A DNA stretch of 64,000 bases, taken from positions 702,405-766,404 of the forward strand of contig NZ_JACJUK010000001.1 in assembly GCF_014235875.1 (NCBI RefSeq), read 5' to 3'. Positions 8,916 through 17,515 of the stretch are shown one piece after another (the first letter of the stretch is position 1; every line of letters starts with the position of its first letter). The notes beneath the pieces were generated by a model. That model was given only the letters and a program-made list of their open reading frames with translations. It searched no databases and had not been told where the DNA came from. The DNA comes from Croceivirga lutea. GTDB taxonomy: Bacteria > Bacteroidota > Bacteroidia > Flavobacteriales > Flavobacteriaceae. The translations under genes and the position numbers were made by a program.

Positions 8916-9758
8916 ATGACAAAGCGAATATTGATACCTACCGACTTTTCAAAAAATGCCTTGAATGCCGCCAGATTTGCTCTAGACTTGTATCTGAATC
9001 AGCAGTGTGAATTTTATTTTTTACATGTTTTTTATCCAAGAAACTTTACCACAAGTAAGCTATTTATACCTGAAGTAGGTAGTGAAGAATACGAAACGGC
9101 CAAAAGCAAAGCAGAAAATGGAATGAAAAAGTTTATTGAGATGCTAAAATTACATGGTAGTAGCTCTAACAAAACCTTTGTAACCATTATAGAATTCAAT
9201 TATCTCTCTGAATCAATGAAAAATTTAATCGCAAAAAAAGACATTGATTTGGTCGTAATGGGAACCCAAGGCGCAACAAGTTCTAAAGGAATAATTTTCG
9301 GAAGCAATACCGTGCTTACCATAGAAAAAATTAGAGAATGCCCCATACTTGCCGTTCCAGCAGATTACCAATTTACCACGCTGAAAGAATTAGTATTTCC
9401 TACAGATTTTAAAGATGTTTTTAAACGTAAAGAGTTACAGTATCTCATGGAAATTGCTAAATGGCATAATGCTGCCGTTAGCGTATTGCATGTTTCTAAG
9501 AAGGATGCTTCACTCAATACAAAACAAAAAGACAATAAAATACTACTACAAGAAATTTTAGGTGATTTAAACCATAGTTTTCATACCCTCACCAACAACA
9601 GTGTGGCTGAAGGGCTTACCGCTTTTGTTGAAAGTAGAAAGAGTGATATGATTGCCTTTATAAACCGAAAACATTTCTTTTTTGGAAGTGTTTTCTCAAA
9701 ACCATTAGTCAAAGAAATTGGTTATGATACAACAGTGCCAATATTGGCCCTACACTAA
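8916..9758 (+). CDS. universal stress protein, two UspA domains (usp8)
   Basis: A 280-residue two-domain UspA protein, starting MTKRILIPTDFSKNALNA with ATP motif MGTQGATSSKGIIFGSNT. The 62-bp gap before it has no TGA-N6-TCA site, so it is probably read through from usp6-usp7. It is the last copy and is followed after 15 bp by the eRF1-like gene, which links the array to the downstream functions. Confidence 0.92.
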   Translation: MTKRILIPTDFSKNALNAARFALDLYLNQQCEFYFLHVFYPRNFTTSKLFIPEVGSEEYETAKSKAENGMKKFIEMLKLHGSSSNKTFVTIIEFNYLSESMKNLIAKKDIDLVVMGTQGATSSKGIIFGSNTVLTIEKIRECPILAVPADYQFTTLKELVFPTDFKDVFKRKELQYLMEIAKWHNAAVSVLHVSKKDASLNTKQKDNKILLQEILGDLNHSFHTLTNNSVAEGLTAFVESRKSDMIAFINRKHFFFGSVFSKPLVKEIGYDTTVPILALH

Positions 9759-9773
9759 ATAAATACAGAAAAA

Positions 9774-10178
9774 ATGAAAAAAATAGGTATTTGGATGGAC
9801 AAGCAAAAAGCACACATAATTCATCTAAAAGAAGAAGGAGAAGAATTTGAAACCATAAACTCTGAATTGGAGTTTTTTAAGCCAAAGGGTGGATCTAGAA
9901 CCCCCTCCGCAAAATGGGGTCCGCAAGACGTTGTACAAGACAGTAAATATTTAGAGCGAGAAAAGCATCAGCTAAAAAACTATTTTGATAAACTATCTAA
10001 AGTAATCAGCAACGCTGATTCTATAGCCCTTTTTGGCCCTGCTGAAACCTGTGAAAAGTATCACAAAGAATTACTGCAAAACCATAAAGAACTTGCCGAG
10101 AAAGTAATAGCAATCAACAAAGCAGATAGTATGACAGAAAAGCAAACTATTGCACTAGTACGAGACTTTTTTCAATAG
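9774..10178 (+). CDS. small protein resembling eRF1 domain 3 / host-attachment-like family
   Basis: A 134-residue soluble protein. It begins KIGIWMDKQKAHIIHL, like the start of the third (C-terminal) domain of eRF1/Pelota-type proteins and bacterial homologues found beside stress genes, and ends with a helix-rich region containing IALFGPAETCEKYHKELL. Assignment rests on these look-alike features only. It sits 15 bp after usp8 and 29 bp before the MscS gene, so it belongs to the usp6 operon. A role in ribosome handling under stress would be inference from the fold resemblance. Confidence 0.5.
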   Translation: MKKIGIWMDKQKAHIIHLKEEGEEFETINSELEFFKPKGGSRTPSAKWGPQDVVQDSKYLEREKHQLKNYFDKLSKVISNADSIALFGPAETCEKYHKELLQNHKELAEKVIAINKADSMTEKQTIALVRDFFQ

Positions 10179-10207
10179 CAAGTTTAATTGGCTAAATACG
10201 CTAATAC

Positions 10208-11107
10208 ATGAACTCACTCCTAGACTTTTTAAAAGACCCATTGATTATCAAAGTACTAATACTACTGGGGTGGATTATCATTATTGTTGTGGCTATAGCC
10301 TTTCTGCGTAAACTTCTTAAAAAAAGAATAAATGATGCAGCCATACGCTACAAAGCTCAAAAAGGTGTAGAAGTTGCCGGTTATGTACTTATAGTACTAA
10401 TGGTTTTACTATCGTTCACCGTAAAAAATTTAGAAGACTATACCATAATCATAGGCCTTTTTACTGCAGGTATAACATTTACACTACAAGAGTTAATACT
10501 TAGCATTGCCGGATCTTTTTATATTTTTTTTGTACGTGTCTATAAACCAGGTGATAGAATTGAAATCAATGGTATTAAAGGAGATGTTATCGACATAGAC
10601 AGTATTTATACAACCCTTATGGAAATGGGAGAATGGGTAAGCAGTGATAATTATTCTGGACGCATAGTGAAAATCAGCAATGCTTTTGTATTCAAGGGTC
10701 CAATTAAAAATTATTCTATGGACTTCCCTTTTGTTTGGGACGAATTAAACATTCTTATAACCTATGACTCTAACATTGAGATTGCCAAAGAAATAGTAGT
10801 TGCTAAGGCAAACGAACTTTTATCAGCATACACTATAAATTCTGCAACTAAATGGAAAGAAATGGTAGAAAGGTATTACATAGAAAATGCCCAATTAGAA
10901 CCAACTTTAGCCGTAGGCCTCACTGATAATTGGGTAGCATTAAACCTAAGATATATCACTGATTATAAATTAAGAAGAAATACCAAACACCAATTATTTG
11001 AACAGATAAAAAAAGCCATTTTAGAGACCCAGGGTACAGTAACCTTAGCCTCACAAACCCTTCAACTACTAAAAATACCAGAAATTGATGTACAACTAAA
11101 AAAATGA
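10208..11107 (+). CDS. MscS-family mechanosensitive ion channel
   Basis: A 299-residue inner membrane protein. Three hydrophobic segments (about 12-32, 55-75, 80-108) precede the MscS soluble domain with the typical YKPGDRIEINGIKGDVIDID region (about 115-135). A C-terminal alpha/beta cytoplasmic domain follows. Such channels open under membrane tension and release solutes on osmotic downshock. The gene ends 1 bp before the ATP-cone nuclease gene, so translation is probably coupled. This is the short MscS form without extra periplasmic domains. Confidence 0.9.
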   Translation: MNSLLDFLKDPLIIKVLILLGWIIIIVVAIAFLRKLLKKRINDAAIRYKAQKGVEVAGYVLIVLMVLLSFTVKNLEDYTIIIGLFTAGITFTLQELILSIAGSFYIFFVRVYKPGDRIEINGIKGDVIDIDSIYTTLMEMGEWVSSDNYSGRIVKISNAFVFKGPIKNYSMDFPFVWDELNILITYDSNIEIAKEIVVAKANELLSAYTINSATKWKEMVERYYIENAQLEPTLAVGLTDNWVALNLRYITDYKLRRNTKHQLFEQIKKAILETQGTVTLASQTLQLLKIPEIDVQLKK

Positions 11108-11108
11108 T

Positions 11109-11954
11109 ATGGGCAAAGAACAACTAATAAAGATTATAAAGTCATCTGGTGAAAAGGCCATGTTTTCTTTAGAAAAACTAAGAAACTCTTTAAAACATAG
11201 CGGTGCCGACCATGATTTAGTGGAACAAATAGTAGATAAGGTAAATGAAGAGATTTATGAAGGTATCTCTACAAAAGAAATTTATAACAGAGCCTTTGCC
11301 CTATTAAAGAAAAAGAAATCGGTATTTGCCTCTAAATACAAACTAAAAAAAGCAATTTACGAATTAGGCCCAACAGGATTTCCGTTCGAACGGTTTATAA
11401 GTGCGCTAGTTCAATACTCAGGCTACAGTGTAAGTGTAGATAAAACGGTTAATGGTAATTGCGTATCCCACGAAATTGATGTGATGGCTGAAAAAAACGA
11501 TATCGTAATTCTAATGGAATGTAAATTTCATAGTGAGGAAGGCCGTAATTGCAATGTAAAAATTCCACTGTATATACATTCCCGTTACAATGATATAAAG
11601 GCCCATTGGGAAAGCAAGAAGAACCAATCTAAAAAGCTAGATGTGGGTTGGGTGGTTACCAATACACGTTTTACACAAGATGCCATTACGTATGGCAAAT
11701 GTGTAGGTCTTTATTTATTAAGTTGGGATTATCCCACTAACGATGGCATAAAAGACCGTATAGACCGTTTGGGGCTATATCCTATTACAGTATCCACCCT
11801 TTTAAACAATAGAGAAAAACAATTTTTACTTAGTCGTGATGTGGTGTTGTGCAGACAGCTTTGGAAAGACAAATTTTTCTTAGACCATTTAGGAATTTCG
11901 CAAACGCGAAAAGAAAAAATTATGAACGAGATACAACAACTTTGCTACCAATAA
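11109..11954 (+). CDS. ATP-cone domain fused to an Mrr-like PD-(D/E)XK nuclease
   Basis: A 281-residue protein with two parts. Residues about 4-90 form an ATP-cone, the nucleotide-sensing domain known from NrdR and ribonucleotide reductase (IIKSSGEKAMFSLEKLRNSL, then a helical repeat). Residues about 95-220 look like an Mrr/type IV restriction-type nuclease: PFERFISALVQYSGYSV, then HEIDVMAEKN, then MECKFH, giving the D...ExK active site. A C-terminal helical tail may be HhH-like. It follows MscS by 1 bp and precedes the RNase gene by 1 bp. A nuclease gated by the ATP/dATP state is a reasonable inference. Confidence 0.8.
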   Translation: MGKEQLIKIIKSSGEKAMFSLEKLRNSLKHSGADHDLVEQIVDKVNEEIYEGISTKEIYNRAFALLKKKKSVFASKYKLKKAIYELGPTGFPFERFISALVQYSGYSVSVDKTVNGNCVSHEIDVMAEKNDIVILMECKFHSEEGRNCNVKIPLYIHSRYNDIKAHWESKKNQSKKLDVGWVVTNTRFTQDAITYGKCVGLYLLSWDYPTNDGIKDRIDRLGLYPITVSTLLNNREKQFLLSRDVVLCRQLWKDKFFLDHLGISQTRKEKIMNEIQQLCYQ

Positions 11955-11955
11955 T

Positions 11956-13326
11956 ATGAACACGGTTAAAATTCATTTTCTAGGAGCTTCGGGTACCGTT
12001 ACGGGTTCCAAATTTTATCTAGACACGCCCGAGTTAAAAATAATGGTTGATTGCGGTATGTTTCAAGGTTTAAAAGAGCTTCGAGAATTGAACTGGAAAC
12101 CCTTACCTATTGATGTTTCAAAATTAGATGTTGTATTGCTTACTCATGGGCATTTAGACCATACCGGTTACCTTCCCAGATTGGTCAAAGAAGGTTTTGG
12201 CGGTAAAATTATTGGCACAGCACCAACTCTAGCAATAGCCCGTATTATTTTGTTAGATAGTGCCAAAATACATGAAGAAGAAGCAGAACGGGCAAATGCC
12301 GAAGGGTATAGCAAGCACCAGCCTGCCCTACCCTTCTATACCATTAAAGAAGCTGAAAAAACTATAGAAAAGTTTCAGTACCAAAATAAAGACGAATGGA
12401 TTTCGCTTTCCGAAAATATTCAGTTTAAATTTCGTTTTAATGGCCATATTATAGGAGCTACTTTTATTGAGTTGAATAGCTATGGAAAAATATTTGTTTT
12501 CTCTGGAGATATCGGCAGAACAGCTGATGTGTTGTTGGCACCACCAGATAAACCAGATTGGGCTGATTATCTTTTTCTAGAAAGCACTTACGGTAATAAA
12601 TTACACCCTGTAGAAAACGTTAATAAAATCATTGCCCAGCTTGTAGCAAATACGGTAAATGAAAAAGGAACCCTTATAATACCATCATTTGCAGTAGAAC
12701 GCTTACAAACTTTAATGTATACTTTATGGCAATTATACAAACAAAATAAGATACCAAATATTCCCATATTCATAGATAGCCCAATGGGTAATAATGTGTT
12801 AAAGGTTTTTGAGCAATTTCCAGAATGGCATCAATTGTCTATGAACGAATATCGTTCAATGCGTGAACATTTTAACATCATAGGCTCTTATGCTGATACT
12901 TGGAAAACCATAGACGACCCTAGACCCAAAATAGTCATTGCTGGTAGTGGTATGGTTACGGGTGGTAGAGTGCTGACCTATTTAAAACAACTCATGCATA
13001 AATCTACTACCACCGTTTTGTTGGTTGGCTATCAAGCAGAAGGCACAAGGGGTCGACAATTATTAGAAGGCGCACATGAACTTAAGATATTTGGAAAATA
13101 TGTGCCCGTTAAGGCTAAAATTAGGCACCTCGATAGTTTTTCTGCTCATGCAGACCAGAACGAGTTATTGTCTTGGATAGAAAATATTAAAAATATTCCT
13201 GAATCGGTATTTCTTGTTCACGGTGAGCCCTTAGCATTAGACACTTTACGAGTTAAAGTTAAAGATGTTTTTGGCTGGCATGTACATATTCCAAAACTTA
13301 AAGAAATAAAAACTATAGTGGTTTAG
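11956..13326 (+). CDS. MBL-fold beta-CASP ribonuclease (CPSF/YSH1-like)
   Basis: A 456-residue metallo-beta-lactamase-fold protein. The metal motif HxHxDH is intact (LTHGHLDHTG, His64, His66, Asp68, His69), with later His (NGHIIGA) and Asp (SGDIGR) ligands. The beta-CASP insert and the final SFSAHADQ and VHGEP motifs identify the RNA-processing branch (COG1236) rather than DNA-acting or drug-hydrolysing members. Cytoplasmic RNA endo/exonuclease activity is expected from the family. It is the last gene of the usp6 operon, so RNA turnover seems to be part of the same stress output. Confidence 0.9.
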   Translation: MNTVKIHFLGASGTVTGSKFYLDTPELKIMVDCGMFQGLKELRELNWKPLPIDVSKLDVVLLTHGHLDHTGYLPRLVKEGFGGKIIGTAPTLAIARIILLDSAKIHEEEAERANAEGYSKHQPALPFYTIKEAEKTIEKFQYQNKDEWISLSENIQFKFRFNGHIIGATFIELNSYGKIFVFSGDIGRTADVLLAPPDKPDWADYLFLESTYGNKLHPVENVNKIIAQLVANTVNEKGTLIIPSFAVERLQTLMYTLWQLYKQNKIPNIPIFIDSPMGNNVLKVFEQFPEWHQLSMNEYRSMREHFNIIGSYADTWKTIDDPRPKIVIAGSGMVTGGRVLTYLKQLMHKSTTTVLLVGYQAEGTRGRQLLEGAHELKIFGKYVPVKAKIRHLDSFSAHADQNELLSWIENIKNIPESVFLVHGEPLALDTLRVKVKDVFGWHVHIPKLKEIKTIVV

Positions 13327-13336
13327 CTTTCTGGTA

Positions 13337-13379
13337 TGACCTATATCATTGTACCCTCACTAATTGTAATGTAGTTTAC
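13337..13379 (+). promoter_or_regulatory. promoter with FNR/CRP-like site before coiled-coil gene 1
   Basis: TGACCTATATCA (13337-13348), identical to the usp6 site, is centred 29.5 bp before TAGTTTAC (13372-13379), a -7 box with one mismatch to TAnnTTT. The gene starts 18 bp after the box. Confidence 0.6.
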
Positions 13380-13396
13380 ATTAAATAATAAGTACA

Positions 13397-13816
13397 ATGT
13401 GGCAAGTCGTAACTAATACTAATCAAGTACAAAAGGTTGAAGACCTGCATTGGGAGATTCAGCATTTAAAGTCAAAAATTCAGTTTTTAGATAATGAGGT
13501 TCTTTTTTTGAAAAGACTGTTAGAATCTTATGTTTTTGAACCTAATACACTTAAGCTTTTTAAACGTTTTGAAGTTTTTAAAAGAGAGCTTACAAGAATT
13601 GATAAAATTAGATTAGAGTTAATTAACAATATCTCTAAACACGAGAATAATCTAGCCGGAATGTATGATTCTATTAACTCTTCTTGTGATAAATGGTCCT
13701 ACCAAAAACATACTACCTTAAAAGGTGAAGTTGATGAAATTATCAACAAATTTCGAGAACTAAAGTCTAGTGTTTTTAATTATGCTCAAGGTATTTTAAA
13801 AAACCGAAGGCCTTAA
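13397..13816 (+). CDS. coiled-coil protein of unknown function, paralogue 1
   Basis: A 139-residue, highly charged, mostly helical protein without signal peptide or membrane segment. I do not recognise a named family. The segment IQFLDNEVLFLKRLLESYVF followed by a KLFKRFEVFKREL stretch matches, in order and spacing, part of the next gene (LSFVKDEHRFLNNLIQSFAI, FEKIKEFKKALVE). The two are therefore probably ancient duplicates. It has its own stress-type promoter, so it is likely a structural or adaptor protein made together with the usp products. Function unknown. Confidence 0.75.
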   Translation: MWQVVTNTNQVQKVEDLHWEIQHLKSKIQFLDNEVLFLKRLLESYVFEPNTLKLFKRFEVFKRELTRIDKIRLELINNISKHENNLAGMYDSINSSCDKWSYQKHTTLKGEVDEIINKFRELKSSVFNYAQGILKNRRP

Positions 13817-13846
13817 ATTAAAAAAAATAACACATTGTATTACAGG

Positions 13847-13889
13847 TGATTAATATCATTTTTACTATTAAGTGTGTAGTATAAATTTA
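13847..13889 (+). promoter_or_regulatory. promoter with FNR/CRP-like site before coiled-coil gene 2 and ldhA
   Basis: TGATTAATATCA (13847-13858) is centred 29.5 bp before TAAATTTA (13882-13889). It probably reads the coiled-coil gene, the lipoprotein gene and the D-lactate dehydrogenase gene. Confidence 0.68.
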
Positions 13890-13916
13890 TTATAGCTTAA
13901 AGAATATTTAAAAATT

Positions 13917-14399
13917 ATGAATACCAAGGTTCCAAAATACACATACACAGAATGGTTTACAAAAGAGGAAATGCACGAAAACTTAAAAACGTGGTTTTCT
14001 CAACTTTCATTTGTAAAAGATGAGCATCGGTTTTTGAACAATCTCATACAATCTTTTGCAATTAAAACGCTTAGGAAACAAGAATTTGAAAAAATAAAAG
14101 AATTTAAAAAAGCACTAGTTGAAACCCAGAAAATGTTAAACCCTATTATTAAGCAAGTGCAAAAACAAATGAACCAACTTGAAATTATGATAGATAAGGT
14201 TGATGAATTGGAAAAGGAAAAGACCTATACAAAGCTTCACAAAAAACTACTTAGCAATGTCAATAAATATCTCTTGAACTATAGCTCAGTTAAAGAAAAG
14301 GGTTTTATGAATTTATCATCAATTTTAAAGAAAGAGCAAGGAAGATTTTTTATTGGTAATCCAGAATATAAATTAAGTAAGATTCAAGAAGAAAAGTAA
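13917..14399 (+). CDS. coiled-coil protein of unknown function, paralogue 2
   Basis: A 160-residue charged helical protein, cytoplasmic by its sequence. Residues about 30-75 resemble the neighbouring 139-residue protein in hydrophobic pattern and key words (FLNNLIQSF; KIKEFKKAL). The C-terminus adds a FFIGNPEYKLSKIQ tail not seen in paralogue 1. The duplicated promoter type supports descent from one gene. No family name can be given. Confidence 0.75.
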   Translation: MNTKVPKYTYTEWFTKEEMHENLKTWFSQLSFVKDEHRFLNNLIQSFAIKTLRKQEFEKIKEFKKALVETQKMLNPIIKQVQKQMNQLEIMIDKVDELEKEKTYTKLHKKLLSNVNKYLLNYSSVKEKGFMNLSSILKKEQGRFFIGNPEYKLSKIQEEK

Positions 14400-14432
14400 C
14401 GCTAAAACATAACTATTTAAAATATTGATGTA

Positions 14433-15095
14433 ATGCAAATGAGAAAACTAATTCTATTAGCTACAGTTGCCTTCATGGGATGCTCATCGGCCAGTTTGGT
14501 TGAAAATTGGAAAAACCCTGAGATTGTACAGTTTCATGCCAATAAAGTATTGATTGTGGGTATGACACAAAATGAAAAGGCACGGAAAAGTTTTGAGACC
14601 AATCTAAAAAAAGAATTTACCAAAAGAAATGTCGAAGCAATGCGTAGCCTCGATATTTTTGATGTAGAATTTACAGATACTAAAAGAACCGAAGAAGAAC
14701 TAAACGAGGTTGAACAGAGCCTTTTAGACAAAGATTTTGACGCTATTTTGTTTACCAAAGTAATAGGTTCAGAAGACCGTCAGAGTTTTATAAAAAACCT
14801 TTCTCAATGGGATAATTACAAAGGTAGGTTCAATGAAGACTACTATGAAAGTCAAGACATTTATTACGATGAGAGTTATTATGAGACCTTTAAGGTATAT
14901 CATGCCCAAACAACCCTCTATTGTATTTGTGAAGGTAAAGAACGGGCCATGATTTGGAGGGGTAGTTTAGATGTTACCGATCCCAGTAATATAGAAAAAT
15001 CTGTAAACGACTACATTAAGCTTGTCGTATTAGCATTAGAAGAGCAAGACTTAATATTTTACAAAGATTCTGAAGATGAAATTACTGGTTTATAG
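14433..15095 (+). CDS. putative lipoprotein, DUF4136-like
   Basis: A 220-residue protein with a short lipoprotein signal: a basic start (MRKL), a hydrophobic core and a Cys after FMG within the first 20 residues. The mature part begins SSASLVENWKNPE and resembles DUF4136-type lipoproteins, though this is by appearance only. Two Met codons (14433 and 14439) can start it; the second gives the more usual signal. Its last 20 bp overlap the ldhA start, so the two are translationally coupled. Envelope location is expected; its job is unknown. Confidence 0.75.
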   Translation: MQMRKLILLATVAFMGCSSASLVENWKNPEIVQFHANKVLIVGMTQNEKARKSFETNLKKEFTKRNVEAMRSLDIFDVEFTDTKRTEEELNEVEQSLLDKDFDAILFTKVIGSEDRQSFIKNLSQWDNYKGRFNEDYYESQDIYYDESYYETFKVYHAQTTLYCICEGKERAMIWRGSLDVTDPSNIEKSVNDYIKLVVLALEEQDLIFYKDSEDEITGL

Positions 15096-16083
15096 TGCAA
15101 AAGATTTTGAGATACCCTATCTTAAAAAAGCAAACGAGAAAGGTCATAGAATAGCCTTTTGTAACGAAGCTCTTGATAGTGAAACCGCAATTAATGCAGT
15201 AGGCCATAAGGCAATTTCTATTTTTTCTGGTGATGATGCTTCGGTTACTGTACTAGAAATCTTATGGAATTTAGGAGTTCGTTACATTACGTTACGCTCT
15301 TCGGGTTATAACAACATCAATCTTAAAAGGGCAAAAAGTCTTGGTTTTAAAGTTGCCAATACCCCAAATTATTCCCCACATGCCATAGCAGAACACGCTG
15401 TTGCTCTGCTGCTTACATTTAATCGTAAGCTAATAACGGCCAATACTCAAACACACCAATACAATTTTGAACAGAATAATTTAATTGGTTTTAACCTGCA
15501 TGGCAAAACTGTGGGTATTATTGGTACAGGCAGAATTGGTAGTATTATGGCAAAAATTATGCATGGTTTTGGTTGCAACATACTAGGCAATGATCTTGAA
15601 CCAGATGATGACCTTGTAGAGAACTGCGGTGTAACATATACTTCTCTAGATGACATTTGCAGAAAAGCAGATATAATAAGCTTACACATACCTCTAAATA
15701 GCAGAAATTACCAGCTTATTAATAAAAGTAAGTTTATAATGATGAAGCAAAACGTTATTTTAATTAATACTGCACGTGGAGCAATCGTAGAAACCAATGC
15801 GCTACTAAAAGCGTTAGAAACCAAAAATATAGCAGGATATTGCACAGATGTTTATGAAAAGGAAAAAGGCATATTCTTTAAAGACCACTCAACTGAAGGA
15901 ATTACAGATGAAAAACTCATAAGACTACTTTCTTTACCAAATGTGCTTCTTACACCCCATACTGGTTTTGCTACAGAAGAAGCTTTAGAAAATATTGCTC
16001 AAATCACCTTTGAAAACATAGATGATTGGGAAGAAGTAGGTATTTGCCAAAATGAACTAGGTCTCGAGCTTATAGAATCATAA
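15076..16083 (+). CDS. ldhA: D-lactate dehydrogenase (2-hydroxyacid dehydrogenase family)
   Basis: A 335-residue cytoplasmic NAD-dependent dehydrogenase reducing pyruvate to D-lactate. The Rossmann motif GTGRIGSIMAK lies near residue 150. The catalytic Arg is in INTARGAIVET, and the catalytic His in LTPHTGFATEEA; LRSSGYNNI is the N-terminal substrate-loop signature of the LdhA group. The start overlaps the lipoprotein gene by 20 bp. Fermentative lactate formation under an FNR-like site suggests use when oxygen is short. It converges on the cardiolipin synthase gene with a 6-bp overlap. Confidence 0.92.
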   Translation: MKLLVYSAKDFEIPYLKKANEKGHRIAFCNEALDSETAINAVGHKAISIFSGDDASVTVLEILWNLGVRYITLRSSGYNNINLKRAKSLGFKVANTPNYSPHAIAEHAVALLLTFNRKLITANTQTHQYNFEQNNLIGFNLHGKTVGIIGTGRIGSIMAKIMHGFGCNILGNDLEPDDDLVENCGVTYTSLDDICRKADIISLHIPLNSRNYQLINKSKFIMMKQNVILINTARGAIVETNALLKALETKNIAGYCTDVYEKEKGIFFKDHSTEGITDEKLIRLLSLPNVLLTPHTGFATEEALENIAQITFENIDDWEEVGICQNELGLELIES

Positions 16084-17490
16084 TATTGGACTTAATACTC
16101 TACCTATACCCTCCTTTAGTTTTTCTTTTGATGACCTAGATTTATGTTCAGTTAAAGAAAGCTGTTTACTAAGAGATACATCCTTCAAAAAGTCCTTTCT
16201 TAATGCTTTAGCAAATTCTTCATCATAAACCAAAGCATTTACTTCATAGTTATGTTCAAGGCTTCGGTCATCTAAATTAGCAGAGCCTATGGTCGAGATT
16301 GCATCATCACTCACTATCATCTTGCTATGTAAAAAGCCATCAGGGTATATGTATATTTTAATACCCGATTTAAGGAAGATTTCAAAATATGATTGTACGC
16401 TCCAGTTGACAATTTTACTTTCTGATTTCTCAGAGAGCAGCATTCGAACATCTACCCCACTTAAGGCAGCCATAAGTAATGCCTGCAACAAGGCTTGACC
16501 TGGAATTACATAAGGGTTGATAATGTACAGATACTTCTTTGCACTATAGATGATATTTAAATAGGTCTGTTCTAAAACCGGAAAATCATCATCTGGGCCT
16601 CCTGAAACAATTTGAACAAGTTTCTTTGCCTTACCGTTTAAATTAGTATCAGGAACATAGGAAAATGTGATAACCTTTTGACTTACAAGATACCAATCCA
16701 TTGCAAAAACATAGTTAAGCTGTGCAGCAGCACTACCTTCTATTCTTAAGTGCATATCATGCCAATTACCAAGTTTGGGGTCGCCCTTTAGGTATTTATC
16801 AGAAATATTAATACCTCCTGTAAATGCAATTTTGTTATCTACAACTATTATTTTCCTGTGATTTCTATAGTTTAACGAGGCAAGAAATCTTCCAAACTTA
16901 AAAGGAAGAAAAGGATAGACCTCTACACCAATATCGTTGAGCTTTTTTAAATATTTTTTGCTTAATGAAAAGCTACCAATACCGTCATAAATCAACCGTA
17001 TAGCTACACCTTGGTCAATTTTTTGTTTAAATAAAGAAAGTAGTTTGTTCGCAAGTTCACCATCTTCAAAAATGTAATATTGCAGGTGAATAAATTTTTG
17101 GGCTCCATTTAAGGCTTTGAAAATAGATTCGAATGTGGATTTGCCATCATTTAAAACCTCTAAAGTATTATTATAAGTCAGAGATAAATTTGTGTTGGTT
17201 TGAACAAGGTTGATTAATTTTTGATACGTATTGTCTGTAAATTCTGAATTAAATATAGCTGGTTGGGGTAGCCTTAAAAAGTCTTTTTTAAGTCTTAATA
17301 GCTTGTTCTTCCGTCTATTTCTTCCCAAGACCAAATACAGAAGAATGCCTCCTACAGGTATAGTGAAAATGGCTAACAGCCAAGAAAGTGTTTTTGAAGG
17401 TTTAGCACCATAAATCAATAGACTAATGACAATAGCAATTGCTAGGGTGGAATAAAAAATTAGAATTATTACGAGCCATGTCACGCGCAA
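16078..17490 (-). CDS. cls: cardiolipin synthase (phospholipase D family)
   Basis: About 470 residues, membrane-anchored. Two N-terminal hydrophobic segments (about 4-27 and 35-56) precede two HKD motifs: His211-Lys213-Asp218 (HRKIIVVDNKIAFTGG) and His388-Lys390-Asp395 (HSKMIVSDDAISTIGSANLD). The family joins two phosphatidylglycerols to cardiolipin. The frame opens with TTG at 17490; a GTG at 17484 is an alternative and no ATG is near. An FNR/CRP-like site lies upstream (17547-17558), so membrane lipid change may belong to the same stress response. Confidence 0.92.
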   Translation of the reverse strand: MRVTWLVIILIFYSTLAIAIVISLLIYGAKPSKTLSWLLAIFTIPVGGILLYLVLGRNRRKNKLLRLKKDFLRLPQPAIFNSEFTDNTYQKLINLVQTNTNLSLTYNNTLEVLNDGKSTFESIFKALNGAQKFIHLQYYIFEDGELANKLLSLFKQKIDQGVAIRLIYDGIGSFSLSKKYLKKLNDIGVEVYPFLPFKFGRFLASLNYRNHRKIIVVDNKIAFTGGINISDKYLKGDPKLGNWHDMHLRIEGSAAAQLNYVFAMDWYLVSQKVITFSYVPDTNLNGKAKKLVQIVSGGPDDDFPVLEQTYLNIIYSAKKYLYIINPYVIPGQALLQALLMAALSGVDVRMLLSEKSESKIVNWSVQSYFEIFLKSGIKIYIYPDGFLHSKMIVSDDAISTIGSANLDDRSLEHNYEVNALVYDEEFAKALRKDFLKDVSLSKQLSLTEHKSRSSKEKLKEGIGRVLSPIL

Positions 17491-17515
17491 ATCTATTTAA
17501 CAAAAGAATGATGTT

